Origin: Bacilli bacterium
GTDB taxonomy: Bacteria > Bacillota_I > Bacilli_A > RF39 > UBA660
Direction of reading: 5' to 3'
Assembly (NCBI GenBank): GCA_017544525.1
Contig: JAFYEA010000012.1
Coordinates: forward strand, 1-15,977
Length of the DNA: 15,977 nt
Positions 7,552 to 13,946 of the stretch are shown one piece after another. Below the pieces are notes generated by a model that ran no database searches, had not been told where the DNA came from, and saw only the letters and a program-made list of their open reading frames with translations. The position numbers were made by a program, and so were the translations under genes. Each line of letters starts with the position of its first letter. Within the stretch, counting starts at the first letter, position 1.

Positions 7552-10500
7552 ATTGTTCTACAAAATAGATTATATCTGCAGATACTCTTTTTTCTTTTTC
7601 AGTACATGTAGGACATTTATAAGCTACACCATGTTGATCACCTGGTCCTACAAGATCAGTTCCAGAACTATCACTTAATAAACCTGCTTCAGTATTATTA
7701 GATTTTACAATATTTGATTTATAGAAATAACTTGTAGATCCTCCACCATCTAAATTAAGACCTGTTTGACATCCCATATCAACCATCATATTTGCTAAAT
7801 CATTATATGATAAACCATTCTCTCTATCAGTTGATGTACTAGTTATAAATGCAAAATTATTTTTATCTTTTTGACAAATAGCTTCTCTCATATTCGATTT
7901 ATTATTATCTACTACTTTTTTACCATTTTTAACTAGAACTGGACTAAAACCAAATGTATTTTTTATTTCATATACATCTTCTATATATTTCTTTACTAAA
8001 TCATTCCCTTTTATATAAATATCACTATCACTACCAAAATTAGTTTTATATGATTTTAAGTTTCCATCATTACCTAGACCATATATTAGTGTATTATATC
8101 TATATTTATCATAACTAGCTCTTATTGTTTCTCCATTAACTCTAAAAATATTAATATGAGTTTGTCCGTACCATCCAGTAGGAACATTTTGATCTAAACT
8201 ATCTGTAACCCATTGTTGTGCTATCATAGCAGATGCATTAAATCCTATTAAACCTTTTTTCTCATAACCATTTTGTTTTATTTCATTTTCCATTATATTT
8301 TTTCCAAGCCAATTATAATATAATATTTTTTTATTACCACCATAATTATCATTTTTTCTAGATGAACTTGGTTTAGGATCTTCTGCTGGAACACCCATTT
8401 TAAATTGTTTATATGCATCTTTAGCCCATACATAAGTTATTATGTATCTATCTTGTTTAATAATGTAGTATTTTAATGTATCACTCTCATATGAACAGTA
8501 TTGACCTATTTGCATATTTTTTATATTAGAACTTCTTAAATCTGTACATTTACCTGCGTATTTATATTTTGAACCATCTGGTTTTATAACTGTATTAGTT
8601 TTTAATTCAGGATCCCATTGTGCATATAATTGAACTATATTATTTTTATATGATTTGCTATTAAAATTAGCTCTATGAACATTAAATGTCCAATCTGATC
8701 CTTCAGATGCTTTTGTATACCAACCATTAAATGTATATCCTGCTCTTGTACAAGTATTAGCTTGTGGAGAAAATATATCTCCATTTTTAATTGTTTGATC
8801 TGCTGGTGGATTAGATCCTCCATTACAATCATATTTAATAATAAATTTATTATTATCTAACCATCCTGCATATAATGTTAAATTTGCTTTGATATCAAAA
8901 TTTCTTACAGAAGTACCTTTTTCATTATAATATTGTTTACTATTATTATAATCTTTTCCATCATACCAGCCCATAAACGTATAACCTTCTCTTGTTGGGG
9001 CTGTAGTACTTATTTTAGGCATTTCTTTTCCATTTGTAGCAGTTACATTTGCTGTTTGTCCACCAGTTCCACCGTTGGCATTAAATGATACTGTATATGT
9101 TGTTTCAGTTTTAGGAATTTCTTTCCATCCTGCATATAATCTTATATTACTTGTTTTATTATAAGTATGAGCGCTTGTACCATCTGCATTATAATATTTC
9201 GTTGCACTACCATTTGACCAATCTGTATTATCATACCAGCCCATAAATGTATAACCATTTCTTGTTGGTGATGCTACTGATAATTTTGGCATTGCTGAAT
9301 TATATGATATTGATACATTGCTTGGTGCTGTTCCTGTTCCGCCATTTAAATTAAATGTAACTATATATACATCCAATTTCCATCCTGCATATAGTTTAAC
9401 ATTTGTTGTTTTATTAAATGTCACTGTGCTTTCGCCTTTTGAATTATAATATTCAGTTCCTTTAGTATAATCACTGTTATCATACCAACCCATAAATGTA
9501 TAACCTACTCTTGTTGGAGCAATTGAATTTAGTTTTGGCATAACTGATCCATATGACACAGATATATTGCTTGGTGCTGTTCCTGTACCATTATTTAAAT
9601 CAAATGAAATTGTATATTTAACACCTGACCACTCTGCATAATATGTTACTTTTCCACTTGATATTATGTTTTTGACATTTGTCCCTGCTGCTACTATATT
9701 ACCCTCATTATTTTTCTTCCAACCTGCAAATGTATATCCTTCTTTAGTAAATCCATTAGTAGCTAATTTACAATCTTTATCATATGTACAAGTTTGGCTT
9801 GCAACACTTCCTGTTCCACCATTACCATTGTATTCAATAGTAAATTTATTAGCCGACCATCCTGCATATAATGTTATGTTGCTTGTTTTATCATAATTAT
9901 TAACAATTGCTCCATTTGCATCATAATACATAGTCCCATTAGCATAATTAGTAGTATCATACCAACCCATAAATGTATAACCAGTTCTTGTAGGAGCTGT
10001 AGTATCTATTTGCGGCATTGGTTTCCCATTTGTTACAGTTACATCTGCTGATTGACCACCTTTTCCACCATTTGCATCAAATGACACTGTATATGTGACT
10101 GTAGTTGTTTGATTCTTACTCCATCCTGCATATAGTGTTATATTTTTAGTTTTATCATAATTTCTTGTACTTGTATTTTCTTTTGTGTAATATTGTATAG
10201 CATTTGTATAATCTTTTCCATCATACCAACCCATAAATGTATAACCACTTCTTGTTGGTGATGCAGTATCTATCTTAGGCATTTCTCTTCCATAAGTTAC
10301 ACTTACATTCTTTGATTGACCACCTTTTCCACCATTTGCATCAAATGTTAATGTATATTTATTTGCTTCCCATCCTGCATATAGTGTTATAGATTCTGTC
10401 TTATCATATTTCTTTGCACTCTTATTTTCTTCAGTATAATATTTTGTCCCTTTTGTATAATTAGTAGTATCATACCAACCTATAAATGCATAACCACTTC

Positions 10501-12394
10501 TTATTGGTATAATCTTTGTTATTGAAGGCATATCTTTTCCATTAGTTACTTTTACATCTTCTGGCTTTGTTCCTGTTCCGCCATTCAAATTAAATACTAC
10601 TTTATAAGTTTTTTCTGCTCGTTTCTCCCAAGCTGCATATAGTGTTATATTACTTGTTTTATCAAATTTTCTTGCACTCTTATTATCTTTTGTATAGTAT
10701 TCAGTACCCTTTGTCCAGTCAGTATTATCATACCATCCTATGAAATTATATCCTTCTTTCATTACTTCTGCACTAATACTTGGCATATCACTTCCATATG
10801 CTACAGATACATTATATGGTACTTTTCCACTACCACTATTAGCATCAAATGTAACTGTATACTCTATTACTTTCCACATTGCATATAATGTAACGTTCTC
10901 ACCTGGTGTTACAGTTTCATTATCTTTAAATGATGCTCCTTCACCATTTGCCATAGTATTCCATCCAGCAAATGTATAACCGGTTTTCCTAAATGTGTTT
11001 GCTATTAATGGCACACTACTACCAACAGTAATGTTTTGAGAATTCATCTTTCCTGTTCCACCATTAGAAACAAATGTTATTGTATAAGTTTGAGCTTTTG
11101 CTTCTTTCTTTTCCCATCCTGCATATAATGTAATTGATTCTTTTTTATTATAGTTAATTGCACTCTTATTTTCTTTTGTATAATATCTTGTTCCCTTTGT
11201 ATAGTCCTTATTATCATACCATCCTACAAAATTATATCCTTTTCTTGTTGGTATTTCAGTTTCTATATTAGGCATTTCTTTTCCATTTGTTACTTTAACA
11301 TCACTTGGTTTTGTTCCTATTCCACCATTAAGATCAAATGTAACTTTATATTTTTCTTTTTTAGTTGCTTTCTTTTCCCATCCTGCATATAGTGTTATAT
11401 CACTTGTTTTATCATAATTTTTTGCGCTTTTATTATCTTTTGTGTAATATTGGTTTCCTTTTGTATAATCACTACTATCATACCAACCCATAAATGTATA
11501 ACCATCTTTTGTAGGTATTCCATTTATACTAGGCATTTCTTTTCCATATGTTAACGATACATTGTATGGTACTTTTCCACTACCACCATTGGCATTAAAT
11601 GATACTGTATATTCACTTGTAGTCCATTGCGCATATAATGTCATATTACTTACTGGTGTTATAACATCATTATTCTTATATGATAATCCTTCACCCGATG
11701 ACATAACATTCCATCCAGAGAAAGTATAACCCGCTCTTTTAAATTCATTTGATATTAATTGTGCACTACCACCTCTAGTAATATTTTGAGGTTCCATTTT
11801 TCCAGTTCCACCATTGGCTTTAAATATTATTGTATAATTTCTTACTTCTTTTTCCCATCCTGCATATAATATAGTATTATTAACTTTATCAAAGTTTTTT
11901 ACACTTTCTCCGTTTTCGTTATAATATTGCTTTCCTTTTGTATAATCCTTATTATCAAAAAAACCTTTAAATATATATTCACTTCTCTTTGGGATATTAA
12001 GTACATTTGGTAATTGAGCATCATACTCTACTTCTATTTTTGCTATACTTCCTAATCCACCATTCATATCGAATGTAATTATATATTTCTTTTCACTCAA
12101 TTTTTCTTCTTTGAATTCTTCCTCAGTTAAGAATTTAGGGTGTAATGTAACTTCTTCTTTAAACTCACCATTTATATCTACTTCATTTCCTTGTTCATCA
12201 TACCATCCATCAAAAGGTAAATCTTCTTTCTCTGGTTCTACTACATCACAATCTAATTTTCCATCTGTTATTTTACATTTATAATCACTAGTTTTATTAT
12301 CATCATAACTAAATGTTACATACTTTTCTTTACCACATCCACTAATGAAAAATAACATAAAAATAACTATTAATAATTTAAAGGTTCTCTTCAT
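7550..12394 (-). CDS. giant surface lipoprotein: 14 InlB-B/Flg_new-type repeats plus C-terminal NAGPA phosphodiester glycosidase domain
   Basis: A 1614-residue exported lipoprotein. Residues 1-20 are a lipoprotein signal with lipobox ISGC, so Cys20 would be the lipidated N-terminus. Residues 25-88 are one degenerate partial repeat (FDGWYDEQGN). Residues 104-1267 are 14 tandem Listeria-Bacteroides-type repeats of 75-90 residues, each with the pattern YTVxFxxNGGxG, then a PTRxGYTFxGWYD-like core, then ITLYAGW. Residues 1268-1614 form a phosphodiester glycosidase (NAGPA) domain, with LNLDGGGSTSYF at 1545-1556 as its hallmark, GLIGFNAS near 1381-1388, MREAIC near 1502-1507 and the terminal strand RVSADIIYFVE. 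Related domains cleave sugar-1-phosphodiesters, including GlcNAc capping groups. A CPTC pair lies at 1594-1597. ATG 12394 follows GGGAGA at about 8 nt. The likely picture is a glycosidase on a long lipid-anchored stalk; the substrate is unknown. Confidence 0.93.
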   Translation of the reverse strand: MKRTFKLLIVIFMLFFISGCGKEKYVTFSYDDNKTSDYKCKITDGKLDCDVVEPEKEDLPFDGWYDEQGNEVDINGEFKEEVTLHPKFLTEEEFKEEKLSEKKYIITFDMNGGLGSIAKIEVEYDAQLPNVLNIPKRSEYIFKGFFDNKDYTKGKQYYNENGESVKNFDKVNNTILYAGWEKEVRNYTIIFKANGGTGKMEPQNITRGGSAQLISNEFKRAGYTFSGWNVMSSGEGLSYKNNDVITPVSNMTLYAQWTTSEYTVSFNANGGSGKVPYNVSLTYGKEMPSINGIPTKDGYTFMGWYDSSDYTKGNQYYTKDNKSAKNYDKTSDITLYAGWEKKATKKEKYKVTFDLNGGIGTKPSDVKVTNGKEMPNIETEIPTRKGYNFVGWYDNKDYTKGTRYYTKENKSAINYNKKESITLYAGWEKKEAKAQTYTITFVSNGGTGKMNSQNITVGSSVPLIANTFRKTGYTFAGWNTMANGEGASFKDNETVTPGENVTLYAMWKVIEYTVTFDANSGSGKVPYNVSVAYGSDMPSISAEVMKEGYNFIGWYDNTDWTKGTEYYTKDNKSARKFDKTSNITLYAAWEKRAEKTYKVVFNLNGGTGTKPEDVKVTNGKDMPSITKIIPIRSGYAFIGWYDTTNYTKGTKYYTEENKSAKKYDKTESITLYAGWEANKYTLTFDANGGKGGQSKNVSVTYGREMPKIDTASPTRSGYTFMGWYDGKDYTNAIQYYTKENTSTRNYDKTKNITLYAGWSKNQTTTVTYTVSFDANGGKGGQSADVTVTNGKPMPQIDTTAPTRTGYTFMGWYDTTNYANGTMYYDANGAIVNNYDKTSNITLYAGWSANKFTIEYNGNGGTGSVASQTCTYDKDCKLATNGFTKEGYTFAGWKKNNEGNIVAAGTNVKNIISSGKVTYYAEWSGVKYTISFDLNNGTGTAPSNISVSYGSVMPKLNSIAPTRVGYTFMGWYDNSDYTKGTEYYNSKGESTVTFNKTTNVKLYAGWKLDVYIVTFNLNGGTGTAPSNVSISYNSAMPKLSVASPTRNGYTFMGWYDNTDWSNGSATKYYNADGTSAHTYNKTSNIRLYAGWKEIPKTETTYTVSFNANGGTGGQTANVTATNGKEMPKISTTAPTREGYTFMGWYDGKDYNNSKQYYNEKGTSVRNFDIKANLTLYAGWLDNNKFIIKYDCNGGSNPPADQTIKNGDIFSPQANTCTRAGYTFNGWYTKASEGSDWTFNVHRANFNSKSYKNNIVQLYAQWDPELKTNTVIKPDGSKYKYAGKCTDLRSSNIKNMQIGQYCSYESDTLKYYIIKQDRYIITYVWAKDAYKQFKMGVPAEDPKPSSSRKNDNYGGNKKILYYNWLGKNIMENEIKQNGYEKKGLIGFNASAMIAQQWVTDSLDQNVPTGWYGQTHINIFRVNGETIRASYDKYRYNTLIYGLGNDGNLKSYKTNFGSDSDIYIKGNDLVKKYIEDVYEIKNTFGFSPVLVKNGKKVVDNNKSNMREAICQKDKNNFAFITSTSTDRENGLSYNDLANMMVDMGCQTGLNLDGGGSTSYFYKSNIVKSNNTEAGLLSDSSGTDLVGPGDQHGVAYKCPTCTEKEKRVSADIIYFVEQ
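7553..8593 (-). other. NAGPA (phosphodiester glycosidase) domain region of the lipoprotein
   Basis: This covers residues 1268-1614, about 350 residues, somewhat long for the domain because of a Lys/Asn/Tyr-rich loop near 1335-1360. The NLDGGGSTS segment (1547-1555) is the most diagnostic part. Four to six cysteines here (for example 1283, 1300, 1507, 1542, 1594, 1597) could form disulfides outside the cell. Confidence 0.85.
8594..12085 (-). repeat. 14 tandem ~75-90-residue InlB-B/Flg_new-type repeats (within the lipoprotein)
   Basis: Repeat starts, in residues of the 1614-residue protein: 104, 187, 262, 349, 437, 512, 597, 680, 768, 851, 927, 1010, 1100 and 1184. Most are the long form (83-90 residues, with a WYDxxDYTKGxxYY insert). 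Those at 187, 437 and 851 are a short form (75-76 residues) lacking that insert, and the last (1184) is a divergent form with extra Cys. The order is long, (short-long-long) twice, two long, short-long-long, long, divergent. In this family each repeat is a small beta-grasp-like module; a string of 14 would make an elongated stalk. Confidence 0.93.
10358..11836 (-). repeat. tandem duplication of a three-repeat (~750-bp) block
   Basis: Repeats 2-4 (11087-11836) and 5-7 (10358-11086) match in order. Repeats 2 and 5 share GKM..QNIT, 3 and 6 share SGKVPYNVS, and 4 and 7 share GTKP.DVKVTNGK. At the DNA level 10811-10850 and 11561-11600 match at 36 of 40 bases by hand count, offset exactly 750 bp (250 codons). 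This indicates a relatively recent in-frame duplication of a whole short-long-long triad. Confidence 0.8.
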
Positions 12395-12421
12395 AAGTAT
12401 ATCTCCCTATTTTATACTTAA

Positions 12422-12450
12422 ATTATACTTTTTATATATAAAAAAGTAAA
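12422..12450 (-). promoter_or_regulatory. promoter of the giant repeat lipoprotein gene
   Basis: -35 TTTACT (12445-12450), 17-nt spacer, consensus -10 TATAAT (12422-12427). There is no extended -10 TG here. Predicted transcription starts near 12415, just before the GGGAGA ribosome binding site. Confidence 0.6.
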
Positions 12451-12471
12451 CATTTTATAAAGATTTAGAAC

Positions 12472-12500
12472 AAAAAAATTGATTCATTTTTTGAATCAAT
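12472..12500 (-). terminator. intrinsic terminator of the HTH-module protein gene
   Basis: A 9-bp stem ATTGATTCA / TGAATCAAT (12478-12486 with 12492-12500) with a 5-nt loop and six T downstream on the minus strand (12472-12477). A run of T/A on the other flank makes it nearly symmetric. It lies 10 nt past the stop codon. Confidence 0.82.
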
Positions 12501-12510
12501 TTTTATTTAG

Positions 12511-13068
12511 TTATTTCTTTCTTTTTGTTATACCTGATGCTATAAAAGTATCCATTATTATTTTTATGGCAGCATCTTTTTCTTCATCAGTCATTTTATC
12601 ATGATCTGGGTATTCTTCATAAAAAACAATCATGACATATTCTCTAGATATATTATGGTCTTTACAAGCATCTGTTAGTGGTTTGTTCTCATAAGTAAAC
12701 ATATACTTATTTTTGTTTCTTTCAGCAAATGCTATTGCTATTTGAGCAACAGATGCATTTGGATCTTTAATTAACCCAGAACGTATTGCCCCCTTAACAG
12801 AACTTGGTAACACACCTTGTTGTCTTGCAAATTCTGATGCAGTTGAATCACCAACAAAGTACTTACACTTATAAGGTGAATTTGTTGGTTTTCTACTATA
12901 GAAATTTCTAATAATATATTCTATTAAATATTCATCAGAATATTTATCTAATTTTTTATTTTTTCTCATTCTAACATATCGCTCGTTAAAATCATCAAAA
13001 GGAATCCCGTTATTAAGACAATAAATTGGGAATATTTCTCCTTTATAAATAAACTTTTTTAAATCCAT
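12511..13068 (-). CDS. small protein with three HTH-like modules, function unknown
   Basis: A 185-residue soluble protein without signal peptide. I see three degenerate copies of one ~50-60-residue helical module, each a short basic/aromatic strand followed by a recognition-helix-like pattern: FPIYCLNNGIPFDDFNERYV (about 14-33), ASEFARQQGVLPSSVKGAIR (about 77-96) and LTDACKDHNISREYVMIVF (about 131-149). Each is followed by a helix rich in Ile/Ala (EYLIEYII, VAQIAIAFAE, DAAIKIIMDTF). This Leu/Ala-x-x-x-Cys/Ala-x-x-x-Gly-Ile layout is typical of helix-turn-helix repeats in phage and accessory proteins. I infer nucleic-acid binding but recognise no named family. I chose ATG 13068 because GAGGGG lies 5 nt upstream; the longer frame to GTG 13104 would start just downstream of the -10 box with no suitable ribosome binding site. 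It is monocistronic, with its own promoter and terminator. Confidence 0.8.
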   Translation of the reverse strand: MDLKKFIYKGEIFPIYCLNNGIPFDDFNERYVRMRKNKKLDKYSDEYLIEYIIRNFYSRKPTNSPYKCKYFVGDSTASEFARQQGVLPSSVKGAIRSGLIKDPNASVAQIAIAFAERNKNKYMFTYENKPLTDACKDHNISREYVMIVFYEEYPDHDKMTDEEKDAAIKIIMDTFIASGITKRKK

Positions 13069-13094
13069 AAAAACCCCTCTTTTTAGGTGAAAAT

Positions 13095-13123
13095 ATATTA
13101 CCACAAAACATAGAAATGGTCAA
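13095..13123 (-). promoter_or_regulatory. promoter of the HTH-module gene
   Basis: -35 TTGACC (13118-13123), 17-nt spacer, extended -10 TGGTAATAT (core 13095-13100). The TT of the -35 is the end of the T-tract of the tRNA-Met terminator, so terminator and promoter are fused. Confidence 0.65.
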
Positions 13124-13146
13124 AAAAACGAACTATTTCTAGTTCG
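13122..13146 (-). terminator. intrinsic terminator of tRNA-Met
   Basis: Stem CGAACTA / TAGTTCG closed by a GAAA tetraloop (13129-13146), followed on the minus strand by seven T (13122-13128). It begins 12 nt after the tRNA 3' end. Confidence 0.9.
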
Positions 13147-13157
13147 ATTAATTACAA

Positions 13158-13234
13158 TGGTAGCGACGGAGGGGGTCGAACCCACGACCTTCCGGGTATG
13201 AACCGGACGCTCTAGCCAACTGAGCTACATCGCC
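13158..13234 (-). tRNA. tRNA-Met(CAT), elongator
   Basis: A 77-nt tRNA with encoded CCA. The acceptor stem is GGCGATG / CGTCGCT with G1:U72 and U6:G67 wobbles. The D arm is GCTC / GAGC and the anticodon arm TCCGG-TTCATAC-CCGGA, giving anticodon CAT. The T arm is GTGGG / CCCTC with loop TTCGACC. It is elongator rather than initiator because position 1 pairs with 72 and the anticodon stem lacks three consecutive G:C pairs. Its body closely resembles Bacillus elongator tRNA-Met as I recall it, unlike the tRNA-Ile(CAU) of Bacilli. One oddity is a T:T opposition at 50:64 in the T stem. It stands alone, with its own promoter and terminator. Confidence 0.96.
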
Positions 13235-13246
13235 AAATACATATAG

Positions 13247-13275
13247 ATTATATCAAAATAAAAAAAAATATACAA
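13247..13275 (-). promoter_or_regulatory. promoter of tRNA-Met
   Basis: Extended -10 TGATATAAT (core 13247-13252), 17-nt spacer, weak -35 TTGTAT (13270-13275). The -35 lies in one arm of the preceding terminator hairpin. Predicted start is about 6 nt before the mature tRNA 5' end. Confidence 0.6.
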
Positions 13276-13288
13276 GTATTTGTATATT
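13258..13288 (-). terminator. intrinsic terminator of the orphan transcription unit
   Basis: A 9-bp perfect stem AATATACAA / TTGTATATT (13267-13275 with 13280-13288) with a 4-nt loop and a long T-tract on the minus strand. Confidence 0.8.
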
Positions 13289-13409
13289 ATTTTATTATTA
13301 ACTTCTTTTTTGGCTTAATAAATTCATCTTCTCTTATTATAGTTCCATATTTAAATGAAAAATAAGTTACTATTATATATTGTCTAAAATGTTCTGCATT
13401 TAAAAACCA
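13262..13409 (-). ncRNA. candidate small RNA / orphan transcription unit of about 148 nt
   Basis: On the minus strand a near-ideal promoter (13416-13444) is followed about 150 bp later by a strong terminator (13258-13288). Between them I find no credible gene. The only ATG-started frames encode 3-9 residues and lack a ribosome binding site. One frame (13287-13418) is open for 43 codons and reads like the tail of a protein (FKYGTIIREDEFIKPKKK), with its TAA stop inside the terminator stem as for other genes here. It has no start codon, however, and is preceded by TAG within the promoter. So this is either an untranslated small RNA or the transcribed remnant of a decayed gene. The 13235-13466 stretch is the largest gene-free interval in the window and holds nothing else I can see. 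Confidence 0.5.
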
Positions 13410-13418
13410 GAAGTTATT
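13287..13418 (-). pseudogene. possible 3' remnant of a decayed coding gene
   Basis: A 43-codon open stretch with no start codon, ending in a plausible basic C-terminus (KPKKKLIIK) and a stop overlapping a terminator, as real genes here do. In DNA this AT-rich, 43 stop-free codons can arise by chance, so this is only a competing explanation for the orphan transcription unit. Confidence 0.22.
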
Positions 13419-13444
13419 CTAACATTTTGAATATATTATGTCAA
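13416..13444 (-). promoter_or_regulatory. near-consensus promoter of the orphan transcription unit
   Basis: -35 TTGACA (13439-13444, perfect), 17-nt spacer, extended -10 TGTTAGAAT (core 13416-13421, 5 of 6). It is the closest to consensus of all promoters in this window, and it drives the unit with no clear coding gene. It starts immediately after the mscL terminator. Confidence 0.75.
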
Positions 13445-13473
13445 ACAAAAATAAGACTTTTAAGTCTTATTTT
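13443..13473 (-). terminator. intrinsic terminator of mscL
   Basis: Inverted repeat AAAATAAGACTT / AAGTCTTATTTT (13448-13459 with 13462-13473), with the innermost pairs likely open as the loop, followed on the minus strand by TTTTTG-TTTG. The mscL TAA stop (13467-13469) lies within the stem. Confidence 0.82.
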
Positions 13474-13898
13474 CTTTTCTTTAAAATATCTCTTATTTCT
13501 TCTAAAAGAATTGTTTCATCAGTTTTAATTGGAGCAACAGCTTCCTCTTCTTTTTTCTTCTTTCCAACTTCCATTAGTTTATTAACACCTTTAAGCATTA
13601 AGAATAAGATAAATGCCATAATTAAGAAATTAACAACTGCTGTTAAAAAATGACCCCAATTTAAATATTGTCCACCCCAAATAGCAAGTTGTCCTTTAAT
13701 TTCTTTTCCACCTATAGAGTTAATAATAGGATTAATAAAGTCATCTGTTAAAGCAGTAACTATAGTAGCAAATGCACCACCTATAATAACACCTATAGCC
13801 ATATCCATAACATTTCCTCTTAAAATAAATGTTTTGAATTCGCCAATGAAACCTTTACTTTTTTCTTTAGCTTTTTTTAGTTTTTCATTATCTTTCAT
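13467..13898 (-). CDS. mscL: large-conductance mechanosensitive channel MscL
   Basis: A 143-residue pentameric membrane channel that opens under membrane tension and releases solutes on hypo-osmotic shock. Seen: a charged Lys-rich N-terminal stretch, then GEFKTFILRGNVMDMAIGVIIGGAFATIV, which is the conserved S1/TM1 signature with the GxxxGxxxG-type gate. The ALTDDFINPII segment follows, then a shortened periplasmic-equivalent loop, TM2 (LTAVVNFLIMAFILFLML) and a cytoplasmic helix (ETILLEEIRDILKKR). I chose ATG 13898: GGAGG is 5 nt upstream, and the -10 box of the gene overlaps the two farther upstream ATG codons (13910, 13919), so those would not be usefully transcribed. The N-terminus before S1 is longer and more basic than usual. 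It is monocistronic and divergent from the GH25 lipoprotein gene. Confidence 0.97.
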   Translation of the reverse strand: MKDNEKLKKAKEKSKGFIGEFKTFILRGNVMDMAIGVIIGGAFATIVTALTDDFINPIINSIGGKEIKGQLAIWGGQYLNWGHFLTAVVNFLIMAFILFLMLKGVNKLMEVGKKKKEEEAVAPIKTDETILLEEIRDILKKRK

Positions 13899-13917
13899 AG
13901 ATACCTCCATTAAATTC

Positions 13918-13946
13918 ATTTTATCATTTTATTTTTTAATTATCAA
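13918..13946 (-). promoter_or_regulatory. promoter of mscL
   Basis: -35 TTGATA (13941-13946, 5 of 6), 17-nt spacer, extended -10 TGATAAAAT (core 13918-13923, 5 of 6). It overlaps the promoter of the divergent GH25 gene. Confidence 0.65.

Noticed and set aside
9666..10979. Open plus-strand frames antisense to the repeat region (9666-9896, 10740-10979)
   Set aside because: They mirror the low-complexity repeat codons of the minus-strand gene, lack ribosome binding sites, and recur with the repeats.
8594..12085. Regularly spaced DNA repeats that could suggest a CRISPR array
   Set aside because: The period is 225-270 bp, the repeats are translated in one frame as InlB-B/Flg_new modules, and no spacers or cas genes are present.
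13069..13104. GTG 13104 start for the HTH-module protein
   Set aside because: The -10 box ends near 13095-13100, leaving GTG 13104 upstream of transcription; GAGGGG precedes ATG 13068.
13158..13234. Initiator tRNA-fMet or tRNA-Ile(CAU)
   Set aside because: Position 1 pairs with 72 and the anticodon stem lacks GGG:CCC, excluding initiator; the body matches elongator tRNA-Met rather than the Ile-CAU gene of Bacilli.
13899..13919. Longer N-terminus for MscL starting at ATG 13919 or 13910
   Set aside because: The promoter -10 (13918-13923) overlaps the first, and the Shine-Dalgarno GGAGG (13904-13908) sits on the second; ATG 13898 has proper spacing.
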